Positions 39,920 to 48,629 of a stretch of 64,000 bases of DNA are shown in pieces (positions within the stretch are counted from its first letter, which is position 1; each line of letters begins with the position of its first letter). Source of the DNA: Blastococcus litoris (GTDB lineage Bacteria; Actinomycetota; Actinomycetes; Mycobacteriales; Geodermatophilaceae); assembly GCF_003075095.1 (NCBI RefSeq), contig NZ_QCZF01000001.1, positions 1 to 64,000 of the forward strand, read 5' to 3'. The notes under the pieces are model-generated. The model was given only the letters and a program-made list of their open reading frames with translations, was not told the DNA's origin and made no database searches. A program made the position numbers and the translations under genes.

Positions 39920-40780
39920 TCAGGTGAGCAGGTCCTTGGCCTTCTGCAGCATGTTCTTGGTGTCCGACTGGGGCGTCCCGAACAGCCGCGGGTCGCCCGG
40001 CGGCAGGATCGGCGCGTCGGCGGTCGCCTCGATCGGCCGGGCGGAGAAGGTGCCGCGGCCGTCGATCGACGGGCCGGACGCCCAGCGGCCGCTGGCCGCC
40101 TCCGGGCCGTCGGACGCGTCGATGAAGACGTAGCCGAGGTCGGCGACCTCCTCCTCGATCGGGAACGCCTCCGGCACCGGGAGGCCTTCGAGGCCGTCCT
40201 CCTTGAGGTTCTCCAGCGCCGCCAGCCACTGCTGCTGGTGGTAGTGGTCGCGGGTGACGAGGAACCGCAGCAGATCCTTCACGCCCGGGTCGTCGGTCAT
40301 GTTGTAGAGCCGGGCGACCTGCAGGCGCCCCTGCATCTCGGCCGTCGCGTTGTACATGAAGTCGGCGTAGAGGTTGCCGCTCGCGGTGACGTACGCGCCG
40401 GTCCACGGGTTGCCCATGCTGTCCATGTAGCTGGCGCCGGCGCCGTTGGCGATGGGGTGCTGCGGGTTGTGCTGGCCGTAGCCGGCGGCCGCCTCCTTGC
40501 TCCTGTCGGCGGCGTCCGGCTTGAGCGGGATGTGGTCCAGCAGCCGGTCGATCATCGTCACGATCATCTCGACGTGGGCCAGCTCCTCCGTGCCGATGGC
40601 GAGGAGCAGGTCCTTGTACTTGCCGGGCAGGCGGCAGTTCCAGCCCTGCAGCAGGTACTGCGTGGCGACGGTCATCTCGCCCCACTGCCCGCCGAGGACC
40701 TCCTGCATCTTGCGGGCGAAGTCCGGGTCCGGACCGTCGGGCTTGGCCTCGTACTGCAGTGCGTGGGTGTGCGTGAACAC
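39920..40780 (-). CDS. Manganese catalase
   Basis: Ferritin-like di-manganese catalase of 286 residues that converts hydrogen peroxide to water and oxygen. The four-helix bundle ligands are in GEMTVATQYL (Glu), GTEELAHVEMI (Glu and His), TAEMQGRLQVARLY (Glu) and VTRDHYHQQQW (His). No key residue is missing. GTG at 40780 is preceded by GGGAGAG. It gives non-haem peroxide protection, and stands apart from the sensor genes beside it. Confidence 0.93.
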   Translation of the reverse strand: MFTHTHALQYEAKPDGPDPDFARKMQEVLGGQWGEMTVATQYLLQGWNCRLPGKYKDLLLAIGTEELAHVEMIVTMIDRLLDHIPLKPDAADRSKEAAAGYGQHNPQHPIANGAGASYMDSMGNPWTGAYVTASGNLYADFMYNATAEMQGRLQVARLYNMTDDPGVKDLLRFLVTRDHYHQQQWLAALENLKEDGLEGLPVPEAFPIEEEVADLGYVFIDASDGPEAASGRWASGPSIDGRGTFSARPIEATADAPILPPGDPRLFGTPQSDTKNMLQKAKDLLT

Positions 40781-40882
40781 GGGCTCTCCCTGGTGCGCGG
40801 TCGCGCCGCCGCCGTTGCGGTGGCACCACCGATCTGCCCGCCTCCGCTGGCCCGTCCGTGCCGACCGGTGGCCCGCGGGGGC

Positions 40883-41617
40883 CTACCTGTCGGGGAGCTG
40901 GACGGTGAGGGTGAACCGCGCGCCGTCGTCCTCCCACACGACCCGGCCCCCCAGCTCGCGGGTCTGCCGCTGCACCGACCACAGGCCCAGTCCGGTCAGG
41001 TCCAGCGGCGGACGGGTGGTGCGCAGGTGCCCGACGACCCGGTCGGCCGGGACGCCCTCCTGCGCCAGCGCCAGGTCGACCCAGCCCGGCCGGGTCGCCG
41101 CCGTCAGGCGCACCACTGATCCGCCGCCGTGCCGGTGGGCGTTCTCCAGCAGGTTCGTGAGGATGCGCTGCACGCGGGCGTCGGCGACCGGCACGTCCCC
41201 GACGTCCCCGCGCAGCTCGACGGCCAGCTGCGACCGGGCCAGGCCCGACGCCGCGACCGCGGCCTGGACGACGTCGCGCAGCACGCGGGGACCGCTCCGG
41301 CGTGCGGCGCCCCCGGTGGCGTCGGCCGTGCGGAGCATCGAGGCGAGGTGCGCGGTCTGGGCGCGCGCCAGCTCCAGCATCTCCGCCGCGTGCTCGGGGG
41401 TCCGGCCGAGCGACCCCAGCGCCGCCTCCAGCGAGGCGAGGGGGCTGCGCATGTCGTGGCAGAGCGCGCGGACGAGCGCGTCGTCGGTGGTGGGCGGCGG
41501 TTCCTGCTCGGCCGCGAGGCGCCGGACCCACGGGCGGTGGTTGCGGACGACGCGGGCGATGTCGCTGATCAGGCCCCGGGTGCGTCGGTTCGCGCGGGTG
41601 TCGGCGGTCAGGGTCAT
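40883..41617 (-). CDS. Soluble histidine-kinase-like protein with degenerate ATP site
   Basis: Protein of 244 residues with no membrane helix or sensor domain. The H-box (ALCHDMRSPLASLEAALG) and N-box (ILTNLLENAHRHGGG) are intact, and the last G-box is recognisable (TGLGLWSVQRQTRELGG). The G1 motif, normally D-x-G-x-G, reads LAQEGVPAD: the Asp is replaced and two residues are missing. It is divergent from a response-regulator gene 58 bases away. It may phosphorylate poorly or act as a regulatory pseudokinase. ATG at 41617 has a GGAGGTG site. Confidence 0.8.
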   Translation of the reverse strand: MTLTADTRANRRTRGLISDIARVVRNHRPWVRRLAAEQEPPPTTDDALVRALCHDMRSPLASLEAALGSLGRTPEHAAEMLELARAQTAHLASMLRTADATGGAARRSGPRVLRDVVQAAVAASGLARSQLAVELRGDVGDVPVADARVQRILTNLLENAHRHGGGSVVRLTAATRPGWVDLALAQEGVPADRVVGHLRTTRPPLDLTGLGLWSVQRQTRELGGRVVWEDDGARFTLTVQLPDR

Positions 41618-41675
41618 GGGCACCTCCACGCCGACCGGGCGGAAGCGCCGGGCCGACGAGAATTCCAGGAGCGAC

Positions 41676-42380
41676 GTGGGTCAGACCGACGACGGCACCG
41701 CTGTTGGACCGCCGGTTGATGTGGTGGTGATCGACGATCACCCGCTGTTCAGCCGCGGGCTGTCCCTCCTGCTGCCGGGCTTGAGCGGGGGACGTGTCCG
41801 GGTGGTCGGGACGACGGACGACGCCTCGGCGGCCGCCGCACTGGTGCGGCGCCACCACGCCGACGTCGCGATCGTCGACCTGCACATGCCACCGCCCGGC
41901 GGGACGAGGGCGATCGCGGCGATCCGTCGCGCCGACCCGGTGGTGCGCGTCGTGGCGCTGTCGGGACTGGCCGAGGCCGACGCGGCGCTGGAGGCGCTGC
42001 GGGCAGGTGCGGCCGCGTTCCTGCCGAAGACGGCGGACCCCGAGCTGCTCGTGCGCCCGCTGCTGGCCGTCCTGGACGGGTGGTCGGTGGTGCCCGAGGC
42101 GCTGCTCCGGCAGCTGCTGGCCGATGCGCAGCCGACGGGGGAGCAGGGCGTCGCCGAGCGCCTGAGCGCCGACGAGCGGCGGCTCTGGCGGCTGATCGCC
42201 GACGGGGCGAGCACCGTCGACATCGCCACGACGCTGCACGTCTCGGAGCGGACCACCAAGCGGCTGGTCGCCCACCTGCTGCGGCGGCTGGACGTGGCCA
42301 CCCGGGTCGAGGCGGCCGCGCTGGCCGGGCGGGTGGGCCTGGGCAGGGGTGCGGGCAGCGAGGGGCGGCCGGCCGGCTGA
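41676..42380 (+). CDS. NarL/FixJ-type response regulator
   Basis: Protein of 234 residues: receiver domain with VVVIDDHPLFSRG, phospho-acceptor Asp in VAIVDLHMPP, and Lys in FLPKTADP, followed by a LuxR-type HTH (LSADERRLWRLIADG and VSERTTKRLVAHLLRRL). GTG at 41676 has an AGGAG site. It is divergent from the kinase-like gene and probably its partner. The HTH residue pattern differs somewhat from typical NarL members. Confidence 0.88.
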   Translation: MGQTDDGTAVGPPVDVVVIDDHPLFSRGLSLLLPGLSGGRVRVVGTTDDASAAAALVRRHHADVAIVDLHMPPPGGTRAIAAIRRADPVVRVVALSGLAEADAALEALRAGAAAFLPKTADPELLVRPLLAVLDGWSVVPEALLRQLLADAQPTGEQGVAERLSADERRLWRLIADGASTVDIATTLHVSERTTKRLVAHLLRRLDVATRVEAAALAGRVGLGRGAGSEGRPAG

Positions 42381-42462
42381 TCCCCGCTCGACGACATCGC
42401 AGGCCCAGCTACCCGCCCCGGCGGTCCTCACGCCTCCACCGGGCCGTGGATAGGGTCCGCCG

Positions 42463-43698
42463 GTGACCGTCGCCTGCGTGGACATCGGCTCCACGTTCAC
42501 CAAGGCCGCGCTGGTCGACCCCTCCGACGGGCGGCTGCTGGCCACGGCGCAGGCGCCGACCACGCTCGACGACGTCGTCACCGGTGTCCTCGCCGCCACG
42601 GCCGGTTTCCGCGACGCCCCGGTCGTCGCGTGCTCGAGCGCCGGGGGCGGGCTGCGGCTGGCGGTGGTCGGCTACGAGGAGCTGATCAGCGCCGAGGCCG
42701 GGCACCGGGCGGCGCTGTCGGCGGGCGCCCGGGTGGTGCACGTCGCCGCAGGGGTCCTCGACGAGGCGGCGCTGGCCGCGTTGCGGGCGGCCGGGCCCGA
42801 CGTCGTCCTGCTCGTGGGTGGCACCGACGGCGGCGAGGCGTCGGTGCTGCGCGCCAACGCCGGTGCGCTCGCCGGGGCGGAGTGGTCCGTCCCGGTCGTG
42901 CTCGCCGGCAACGCGGCCGTGCGGGACGAGGTGGCGGCGGTGCTGCGCGGTGGCGGCCTGCCCGTCCACGAGGCGGACAACGTGCTGCCCGACATCGGCC
43001 GGCTGGCGCCGGAGTCGGCCCGGGCGGCGATCCGGGCCGTCTTCCTCGAGCACGTGATCGGCGGCGACCGGCTCTCCACCGACCCGCGGCTGCGCGGCTG
43101 GGTCCGGGCCGTCACGCCGGACGCCGTCCTGGAGGGGGTGACCGTGCTGGCGCAGGTGACCGGCCCGGTGGTCGTGCTCGACGTCGGCGGGGCGACCACC
43201 GACGTCTACTGCGTGCCCGACCCGGACGCCGAGCAGGCCGCGCTGGGCCGCGAGGCGGTCGGGGTGCCGGCGCGGCGTCGCACCGTGGAGGGTGACCTCG
43301 GAGTGTCGTGGAGCGTCGACGCCCTGCGCGCCGCCGCGGCCGCCGAAGGGCTGCCCGAGCCCGGGGACGACCCGCTCGGGCTCGGCGAGGCCGCGGCGAC
43401 GGTCGCCCTGCGCCGTCATCTGCGTGCCGAGGCCGGCTACGGGCCGGGCGGCGCGAGTGCCCGGTCGGCCGGGCTCGTGGTGCTCTCCGGCGGGGTGTTC
43501 CGCCACGCGGAGCAGGCCGCCGTCGACGCGGTGATCGCCCGGGTCGCGGCGGATGCCGGCGGTGCGGGCAGCGTGCTGCGGGACACGCCGGTGGTCGTGG
43601 ACCGGCGCTACGTGCTGGCCGCCGTCGGGCTGCTGGCGGCCGAGCACCCGGACGCGGCGGCCGTGCTCGCCCGCGGACTGGTCACGCCGGTCGGCTGA
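42463..43698 (+). CDS. GlmL/MutL-like ATPase (ASKHA fold)
   Basis: Protein of 411 residues with the actin/Hsp70-like ATPase signature ACVDIGSTFTKAALVD near the N-terminus, a mid motif VVLLVGGTDGGEA, the second phosphate motif VVLDVGGATTDVY, and the late VVLSGGVFRHAEQ. It matches the accessory ATPase encoded between glutamate-mutase subunits (GlmL/MutL), which is thought to maintain B12 enzymes. No mutase subunit gene is in the window. GTG at 42463 starts it; its end overlaps the convergent PH-domain gene by 17 bases. Confidence 0.8.
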   Translation: MTVACVDIGSTFTKAALVDPSDGRLLATAQAPTTLDDVVTGVLAATAGFRDAPVVACSSAGGGLRLAVVGYEELISAEAGHRAALSAGARVVHVAAGVLDEAALAALRAAGPDVVLLVGGTDGGEASVLRANAGALAGAEWSVPVVLAGNAAVRDEVAAVLRGGGLPVHEADNVLPDIGRLAPESARAAIRAVFLEHVIGGDRLSTDPRLRGWVRAVTPDAVLEGVTVLAQVTGPVVVLDVGGATTDVYCVPDPDAEQAALGREAVGVPARRRTVEGDLGVSWSVDALRAAAAAEGLPEPGDDPLGLGEAAATVALRRHLRAEAGYGPGGASARSAGLVVLSGGVFRHAEQAAVDAVIARVAADAGGAGSVLRDTPVVVDRRYVLAAVGLLAAEHPDAAAVLARGLVTPVG

Positions 43699-45148
43699 AG
43701 TCCTCGGCCCAGCGGTCGGAGGCCGCGGCCGTGAAGGCGGGGACCTCGCCGGCGTCCATGTCGATCGCGACGTAGCCGCCGCGGCCGGCGCCGACGCAGG
43801 CGGTGACGGTCGCCAGCCCGGCCCGCCGCTGGAACGGGGACTGCCGGACCTCCCAGCCGACGACGGCGCGACGCTGGAGGACCGCCTCCTCGCGCACCAG
43901 CCACCCGCTGCGCACCGCGAACGACCCGCCGCCGGCGGCGTGGCCGAGGGCCGCGTACCGGCCCAGGCCCATGGGGACGCCGAGGGCGACCAGCACGACG
44001 CCGGTCGCGAGCACCCACCACCAGCCGAGCAGCGGCGTCACCACGGCGCCGGCGGCCGTGACCAGCAGCCCCGCGGCCAGCGCGCGGACGACCCGCCGCC
44101 GGCGCGCGGCCGGGGGGTGCGGGAGCAACGGCCCGGGGTCGGGGACGAGGCGGACACCGAGCGCGCGTGCCTCCTCGCGGGGGCCGAGCGGGAGGAGCTG
44201 TCCCCGGCGGGCGGCGTCGCCGAGCCCGGTCACCAGCGCGCCGGACCGGGCCGCGCGGACCCAGCGCATGCCGAGCCCCTCCGAGAGCGTCCAGCCACGG
44301 ATGCGGTCGATCTCGAGCTCGGTGTGCCGGCGGGTGATCAGCCCGCGGGCGGCCACGAGCGAGTGGCCGCGCCGGGTCAGCCGGAAGCCCCAGTTGACGA
44401 CGGCCGCGCCGATCACCGAGCCGACGACCAGCACCACCACTCCCGCGCCCAGCACGAGGAGCAGCACCTGGACGCCGGAGACGTGCACCCTGTCGAGGTC
44501 GGGCCGGAAGCGCTCCGGCAGCTCCTGCGCCAGCCGGAAGAGGGCGCCCACCGCGGCGAACGGGACCGCCAGGTAGCTGCCGACCAGGGGCGCGTAGAGC
44601 AGCCACCGGTTGTCGAAGCGGGCGACCACCACCTCCTCCGCCTCGGGTGCCTCCTCCTCGACGACCGGCGCCGAACGGTGGGTGAGCACGGAGGCGCGCA
44701 GCCGGTCGCCCTCGGCCCGGCTCACGCCGTCGACGAGCAGCTCCTCGTCCTTGCCCGCGGCTCCGGCGGCGGCGTCGATGCGGACGCGCACCAGGCCGAG
44801 CAGCCGGTGCAGGGGACCGGCCTCCACCTCGACGCCGCGGATGCGGTCGTTCGGGACGGTGCGCACCGAGCGCGAGAGGAGGCCGCGGGTCACCACCACG
44901 GCCGTCGGGCCGTCGGCGTAGGTGAACCGCCACCAGGAGAGGGCCGCGGTGGCCAGCGAGAGCAGGGTGACCCCGATGACCAGGAGGACGATCGTCGTCG
45001 TCCCGCCGCCGAGTCCGGTCGCCGCGACGATCGGGATGACCGCCGGGACGAACTGGCGGGCCTGGCGGAAGGTCGCCGTGTGCGCCAGCACGATCCGGGG
45101 CGAGGTGCGCCGTCCGGCCGGTGCCGACCCGCCGAGGGGCGGGGTCAC
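43682..45148 (-). CDS. PH-domain (bPH2/YdbT-like) membrane protein
   Basis: Protein of 488 residues with several transmembrane helices in pairs followed by PH-like domains: GLLSRSVRTVPNDRIRGVEVEAG in the first, GLITRRHTELEIDRIRGWTLSE in the second, and GWLVREEAVLQRRAVVGWEVRQ in the third. This triple arrangement matches the YdbT family of unknown function. GTG at 45148 overlaps the stop of the PH-domain gene upstream. Confidence 0.85.
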   Translation of the reverse strand: MTPPLGGSAPAGRRTSPRIVLAHTATFRQARQFVPAVIPIVAATGLGGGTTTIVLLVIGVTLLSLATAALSWWRFTYADGPTAVVVTRGLLSRSVRTVPNDRIRGVEVEAGPLHRLLGLVRVRIDAAAGAAGKDEELLVDGVSRAEGDRLRASVLTHRSAPVVEEEAPEAEEVVVARFDNRWLLYAPLVGSYLAVPFAAVGALFRLAQELPERFRPDLDRVHVSGVQVLLLVLGAGVVVLVVGSVIGAAVVNWGFRLTRRGHSLVAARGLITRRHTELEIDRIRGWTLSEGLGMRWVRAARSGALVTGLGDAARRGQLLPLGPREEARALGVRLVPDPGPLLPHPPAARRRRVVRALAAGLLVTAAGAVVTPLLGWWWVLATGVVLVALGVPMGLGRYAALGHAAGGGSFAVRSGWLVREEAVLQRRAVVGWEVRQSPFQRRAGLATVTACVGAGRGGYVAIDMDAGEVPAFTAAASDRWAEDFSRPA

Positions 45149-45657
45149 GTGGCCTGGTCGCGGACCTGCTCGGCCCGGTGCGCGAGGTCGTCGGCGACCT
45201 GCTGGGCGACGTCGGCCTCGAGGTGCCAGATGCGCACGGTGCCCTGCGAGGACGCGGTCAGGACGGCGACCGTCGACAGCCCGAACAGCTGCTGCAGCAC
45301 CCCGCGCGTGACGTCGACGGTCTGGATGCGCGAGATGGGCACCAGCGTCCAGGTGCGGGTCAGCCAGCCGGTGAGCGTGTAGACCGCCTCGGCCGTGACC
45401 TCCCAGCGGTGCACCCGGAAGCGGACCCACGGCTGCACGCCGATGGCGATCACCGAGCCGACCAGCACCGCGATCGGCACCACCCAGCGCAGCACCGGGA
45501 ACGGCCCGGGGGCGTCGGACGGCACGAAGATCACGAACAGCGCCGCGCCGATGCCGAGCAACAGGCTGCTGATCACGCTCTCGGTGACCCACAGACCGAT
45601 CGCCGACCGGGAGAGCGGCCAGGCCGGCTCGCGCACAGGTGAGGGGACCGTGGTCAT
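45145..45657 (-). CDS. PH-domain (bPH2/YdbS-like) membrane protein
   Basis: Protein of 170 residues: two membrane helices in the first half (SVISSLLLGIGAALFVIFV and VVPIAVLVGSVIAIGV) and a bacterial PH domain with YTLTGWLTRTWTLVPISRIQ. It forms the small partner of the YdbS/YdbT pair with the longer gene that overlaps it. A role in envelope or lantibiotic tolerance has been suggested for some homologues; nothing more specific is visible here. Confidence 0.85.
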   Translation of the reverse strand: MTTVPSPVREPAWPLSRSAIGLWVTESVISSLLLGIGAALFVIFVPSDAPGPFPVLRWVVPIAVLVGSVIAIGVQPWVRFRVHRWEVTAEAVYTLTGWLTRTWTLVPISRIQTVDVTRGVLQQLFGLSTVAVLTASSQGTVRIWHLEADVAQQVADDLAHRAEQVRDQAT

Positions 45658-45756
45658 CGGCCCCCATCCTGTCAGCAGAGGACGTCCGGCCGACCCGGCG
45701 CGCTCCAACGGGTGACTGCGGGTGCCGTCCGACGCGCTGACTGGCTGGATTGCTCC

Positions 45757-45873
45757 ATGCCGTCGATCACCGCGATGCCGGCCGGCGAGTTCGAGCCTGC
45801 CTTCGGGATACCGCTGCTCGTGCTCGCCGTCGGCGTCATCGCCTACAAGATCTTCCGGGAGCTCAGGAAGTAG
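45757..45873 (+). CDS. Possible small membrane microprotein
   Basis: An unannotated frame of 38 residues starting MPSITAMPAGEF, with one helix (FGIPLLVLAVGVIAYKIF) and a basic end (RELRK). The pattern is a convincing single-span protein, but no good ribosome-binding site is seen. A second ATG at 45775 gives a 32-residue version. It lies between the divergent PH-domain and rhodanese genes. Confidence 0.4.
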   Translation: MPSITAMPAGEFEPAFGIPLLVLAVGVIAYKIFRELRK

Positions 45874-45916
45874 CGCCTCCGCCGCCCCGGAGTGCGTGGG
45901 CGGGCGCCGTGCCACG

Positions 45917-46258
45917 ATGGGACGCGTGATGCCGCAGCAGGTCCCGACCGTGTCCGTCAGCGAACTGCCCGACGACGCCGTCATCCTCGACGTCCGCGAG
46001 GACGACGAGTGGGTGCACGGCCACGTCGAGGGCGCGACCCACATCCCGATGGGCGAGGTCCCCTCCCGGCTCGACGACGTCCCCGAGGGCGACCCGGTCT
46101 ACGTGACCTGCCGCAGCGGTGGCCGGTCGGCCCGCGTGGCCGCCTGGCTGAACCAGAACGGCTACGACGCGGTGAACGTCGCCGAGGGGATGGGCGGCTG
46201 GGAGGCGGCCGGCAAGCCCATGGTGAGCGAGACCGGCCAGCCCCCCTTCGTCCGCTAG
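45917..46258 (+). CDS. Rhodanese-domain protein
   Basis: Protein of 113 residues with a single rhodanese domain: DVREDDEWVHGHVEGATHIP, then the active-site loop CRSGGRS with its catalytic Cys, and EGMGGWEAAG. It may transfer sulfur from thiosulfate or act as a persulfide carrier. ATG at 45917 is used; 45929 also fits. The stop codon overlaps that of the convergent acyl-CoA synthetase gene in the sequence CTAG. Confidence 0.85.
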   Translation: MGRVMPQQVPTVSVSELPDDAVILDVREDDEWVHGHVEGATHIPMGEVPSRLDDVPEGDPVYVTCRSGGRSARVAAWLNQNGYDAVNVAEGMGGWEAAGKPMVSETGQPPFVR

Positions 46259-47871
46259 CTCTTCAGCTCGTACTCGGCGAACTTCGCGCGCAGGTCCTTC
46301 TTCGAGAACTTGCCGACGCTGGTCTTCGGCACCTCGTCGATGAACTCGACGGCGTCGGGCAGCCACCACTTCGCGACCAGCGGCTTCAGGTAGTCGAGGA
46401 TCTCCTCCTCGGTCGCCTCCTCGCCGTCGTTCAGGACGACGCAGGCCAGCGGGCGCTCGTCCCACTTCGGGTGCGGGATGCCGACGACGGCGGCCTCCTT
46501 CACCTTCGGGTGCGCCATGATCACGTTCTCCAGGTCGACCGAGCTGATCCACTCGCCGCCGGACTTGATCAGGTCCTTGGTGCGGTCGGCGATCCGGATC
46601 GAGCCGTAGGGGTCCATGGCCGCGACGTCGCCGGTCTTCATCCAGCCGTCCTCGGTGGTGAGGACGACACCGGCGTCGGGGTTGTAGTAGTCCTTCGCGC
46701 ACCACGGGCCGCGGACCTGCAGCTCGCCGGTGGCCGTGTCGTCCCACGGCTGCGGCTCGAGGGTGTCGGCGTCGACGATCCGGGCCTCCACGCCCAGGAA
46801 CGGGATGCCGGCGCGGGCGCGCTGGGTCGCCTTCGTCTCGTCGTCGGCGTTCTCGTAGCGGTTGGGCAGGACGCCGGACGACGCCACCGGGTGGGTCTCG
46901 GTCATGCCCCACGCCTGCAGGATCGGGATGCCGACCTGCTCGCGGTAGGCCTCCGACAGCGCCTTGGGTACGGCGGAGCCGCCGCAGCCGATGTCGCGCA
47001 GCTTGTGCGGCCGGCCCGCCAGGTGGGGGAGCACGCCCTGCCAGATGGTCGGCACGCCCGCGGTGAAGGTGACGCCCTCGTCGACGATCAGCTTCGCCAG
47101 CGCCTCGGGCTGCATCAGCGCGCCCGGCATCACCAGCGAGGCGCCGGCCGCGGGCGCGGCCTGCGCGATGCCCCAGGCGTTGGCGTGGAACATCGGCACG
47201 ACCGGCATCGCGACGTCGTGGATGCCCAGGCCGAAGGCGTTCGGCGCCATCACGCCCATGGTGTGCAGGAACGTGGACCGGTGGGAGTAGACGACGCCCT
47301 TCGGGTTCCCGGTGGTGCCGCTCGTGTAGCACATCGAGGCGGCCAGGTTCTCGTCCTCGACGTGGAAGTCGACCGGCTCGGCGTCGGCCAGCAGGGTCTC
47401 GTAGTCGAGCACCCGTGCGTCGTCGGGGATCTCGGTGTCGCCGCCGTCGTCCATGACGACCACGTGCTTGACCGTCGTCATGGTGTCGATGAGCGGCCAC
47501 AGCAGGGGCAGCACACTGCGGTCGACGAAGACGACCTCGTCCTCGGCGTGGTTGGCGATGTAGGTGAGCTGCTCGGGGAAGAGCCGGATGTTGAGGGTGT
47601 GCAGCACGCGCCCGGAGCACGGGGCGGCGAAGTAGAGCTCGAGGTGCCGCTGGCTGTTCCAGCCGAACGTGCCGACCCGGCCGTCGCTGCTGATGCCCAG
47701 CGTGTCGAGCACGCCGCCCAGCTTCCGGGTCCGCTCGGCCCACTCCGCGTAGGTGGCCGTCGTCTTCCCGCTGGGGTTGTTGGTGACGATCGTCCCGTCG
47801 CCGTAGTGCTGCTCGACGTGCCGGAAGATCGAGTCGATGGTGAGGGGGTAGTCCTGCATCAGCCCGCGCAT
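46255..47871 (-). CDS. Fatty-acyl-CoA synthetase (FadD-like, ANL superfamily)
   Basis: Adenylating enzyme of 538 residues. The phosphate-binding loop is YTSGTTGNPKGV; other ANL motifs are GWMKTGDVA, a hinge region RTKDLIKSGGEWIS, and the catalytic Lys near the end in KTSVGKFSKKDL. It activates medium- or long-chain fatty acids to CoA thioesters. A CRP-type palindrome lies 15-30 bases upstream. It shares a CTAG overlap with the rhodanese gene. Confidence 0.9.
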   Translation of the reverse strand: MRGLMQDYPLTIDSIFRHVEQHYGDGTIVTNNPSGKTTATYAEWAERTRKLGGVLDTLGISSDGRVGTFGWNSQRHLELYFAAPCSGRVLHTLNIRLFPEQLTYIANHAEDEVVFVDRSVLPLLWPLIDTMTTVKHVVVMDDGGDTEIPDDARVLDYETLLADAEPVDFHVEDENLAASMCYTSGTTGNPKGVVYSHRSTFLHTMGVMAPNAFGLGIHDVAMPVVPMFHANAWGIAQAAPAAGASLVMPGALMQPEALAKLIVDEGVTFTAGVPTIWQGVLPHLAGRPHKLRDIGCGGSAVPKALSEAYREQVGIPILQAWGMTETHPVASSGVLPNRYENADDETKATQRARAGIPFLGVEARIVDADTLEPQPWDDTATGELQVRGPWCAKDYYNPDAGVVLTTEDGWMKTGDVAAMDPYGSIRIADRTKDLIKSGGEWISSVDLENVIMAHPKVKEAAVVGIPHPKWDERPLACVVLNDGEEATEEEILDYLKPLVAKWWLPDAVEFIDEVPKTSVGKFSKKDLRAKFAEYELKS

Positions 47872-47885
47872 GGCCGGAGTTTGCC

Positions 47886-47901
47886 AGTGACCGCGCTCAC
47901 G
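47886..47901. promoter_or_regulatory. CRP/GlxR-type palindrome before the acyl-CoA synthetase gene
   Basis: The 16-mer AGTGACCGCGCTCACG holds GTGA-N6-TCAC, 15-30 bases upstream of the ATG. On the minus strand it directly follows a possible -10 (TAGAAC, 47901-47906). The arrangement matches the site before the DUF485-actP operon. Confidence 0.5.
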
Positions 47902-47935
47902 TTCTAGCGGGGGGCCGTTGCCTCCGGGATCGCGC

Positions 47936-48568
47936 TCAGCGCAGCCGCCGGGCGCGCAGCACGACGTCCTCGGAGTGGTGCGCGCCGGCTCCGCCCTCGG
48001 GGATCACCCGGGGCCGCTGCTCGTCCACCTCCACGCGCCAGTCGTCGTCGAGCAGCGCCGCGACCATCGAGGGCCACACGTAGTCGGCCGGGTCGTCACC
48101 GCCGTCGAGCGCCTCGTGGTGCTCCATGCCCGCGTGGTGCACCAGCAGCAGCACCCCGCCGGGCGCCACGGCGTCGAGGAGGGCGCGCTCGGCCGCGGCG
48201 TCCGGCGTCCGCAGGAGCGCCGGGTACTGGGCGGAGACCAGGTCGAACGACCGTGCCGGCAGCGCCGCCTCCACGAGGCCGGCGTGCACCCAGCGGACCG
48301 GGACCCCGGCGTCCCGCGCGTGGCCGGCGGCCCGGTCCAGCGCCAGGCCGGAGACCTCGAGCGCGGTCACGTCCCAGCCGTTGCGCGCCAGCCAGACCGC
48401 GTCCGCCCCCTCGCCGCAGCCCACGTCGAGCACCCGCCCGGGCGTCATGCCCGCGACCTCGGCGACCAGGGCGCCGTTCGGGCGGCCGCTCCACAGCTGC
48501 TCCCGATCGGCGTACCGGCGGTCCCAGTGCTCCCGGACGGTGGGGTCGCCCGCGTACTCGTCGCTCAT
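47936..48568 (-). CDS. SAM-dependent methyltransferase (class I)
   Basis: Protein of 210 residues. The SAM-binding motif is RVLDVGCGEGADAVWLA, followed by WDVTALEVSG (acidic residue for the ribose) and the later LLDAVAPGGVLLLV. The pattern is close to the thiopurine/tellurite-type methyltransferases of actinobacteria. The substrate is unknown. ATG at 48568 starts it. Confidence 0.85.
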   Translation of the reverse strand: MSDEYAGDPTVREHWDRRYADREQLWSGRPNGALVAEVAGMTPGRVLDVGCGEGADAVWLARNGWDVTALEVSGLALDRAAGHARDAGVPVRWVHAGLVEAALPARSFDLVSAQYPALLRTPDAAAERALLDAVAPGGVLLLVHHAGMEHHEALDGGDDPADYVWPSMVAALLDDDWRVEVDEQRPRVIPEGGAGAHHSEDVVLRARRLR

Positions 48569-48629
48569 GCCCGCAGCGTCCGTCGCGGTGCTCGGGACCG
48601 GCCAGTCCTGTTGCCGTTCCGGCAAGGAG

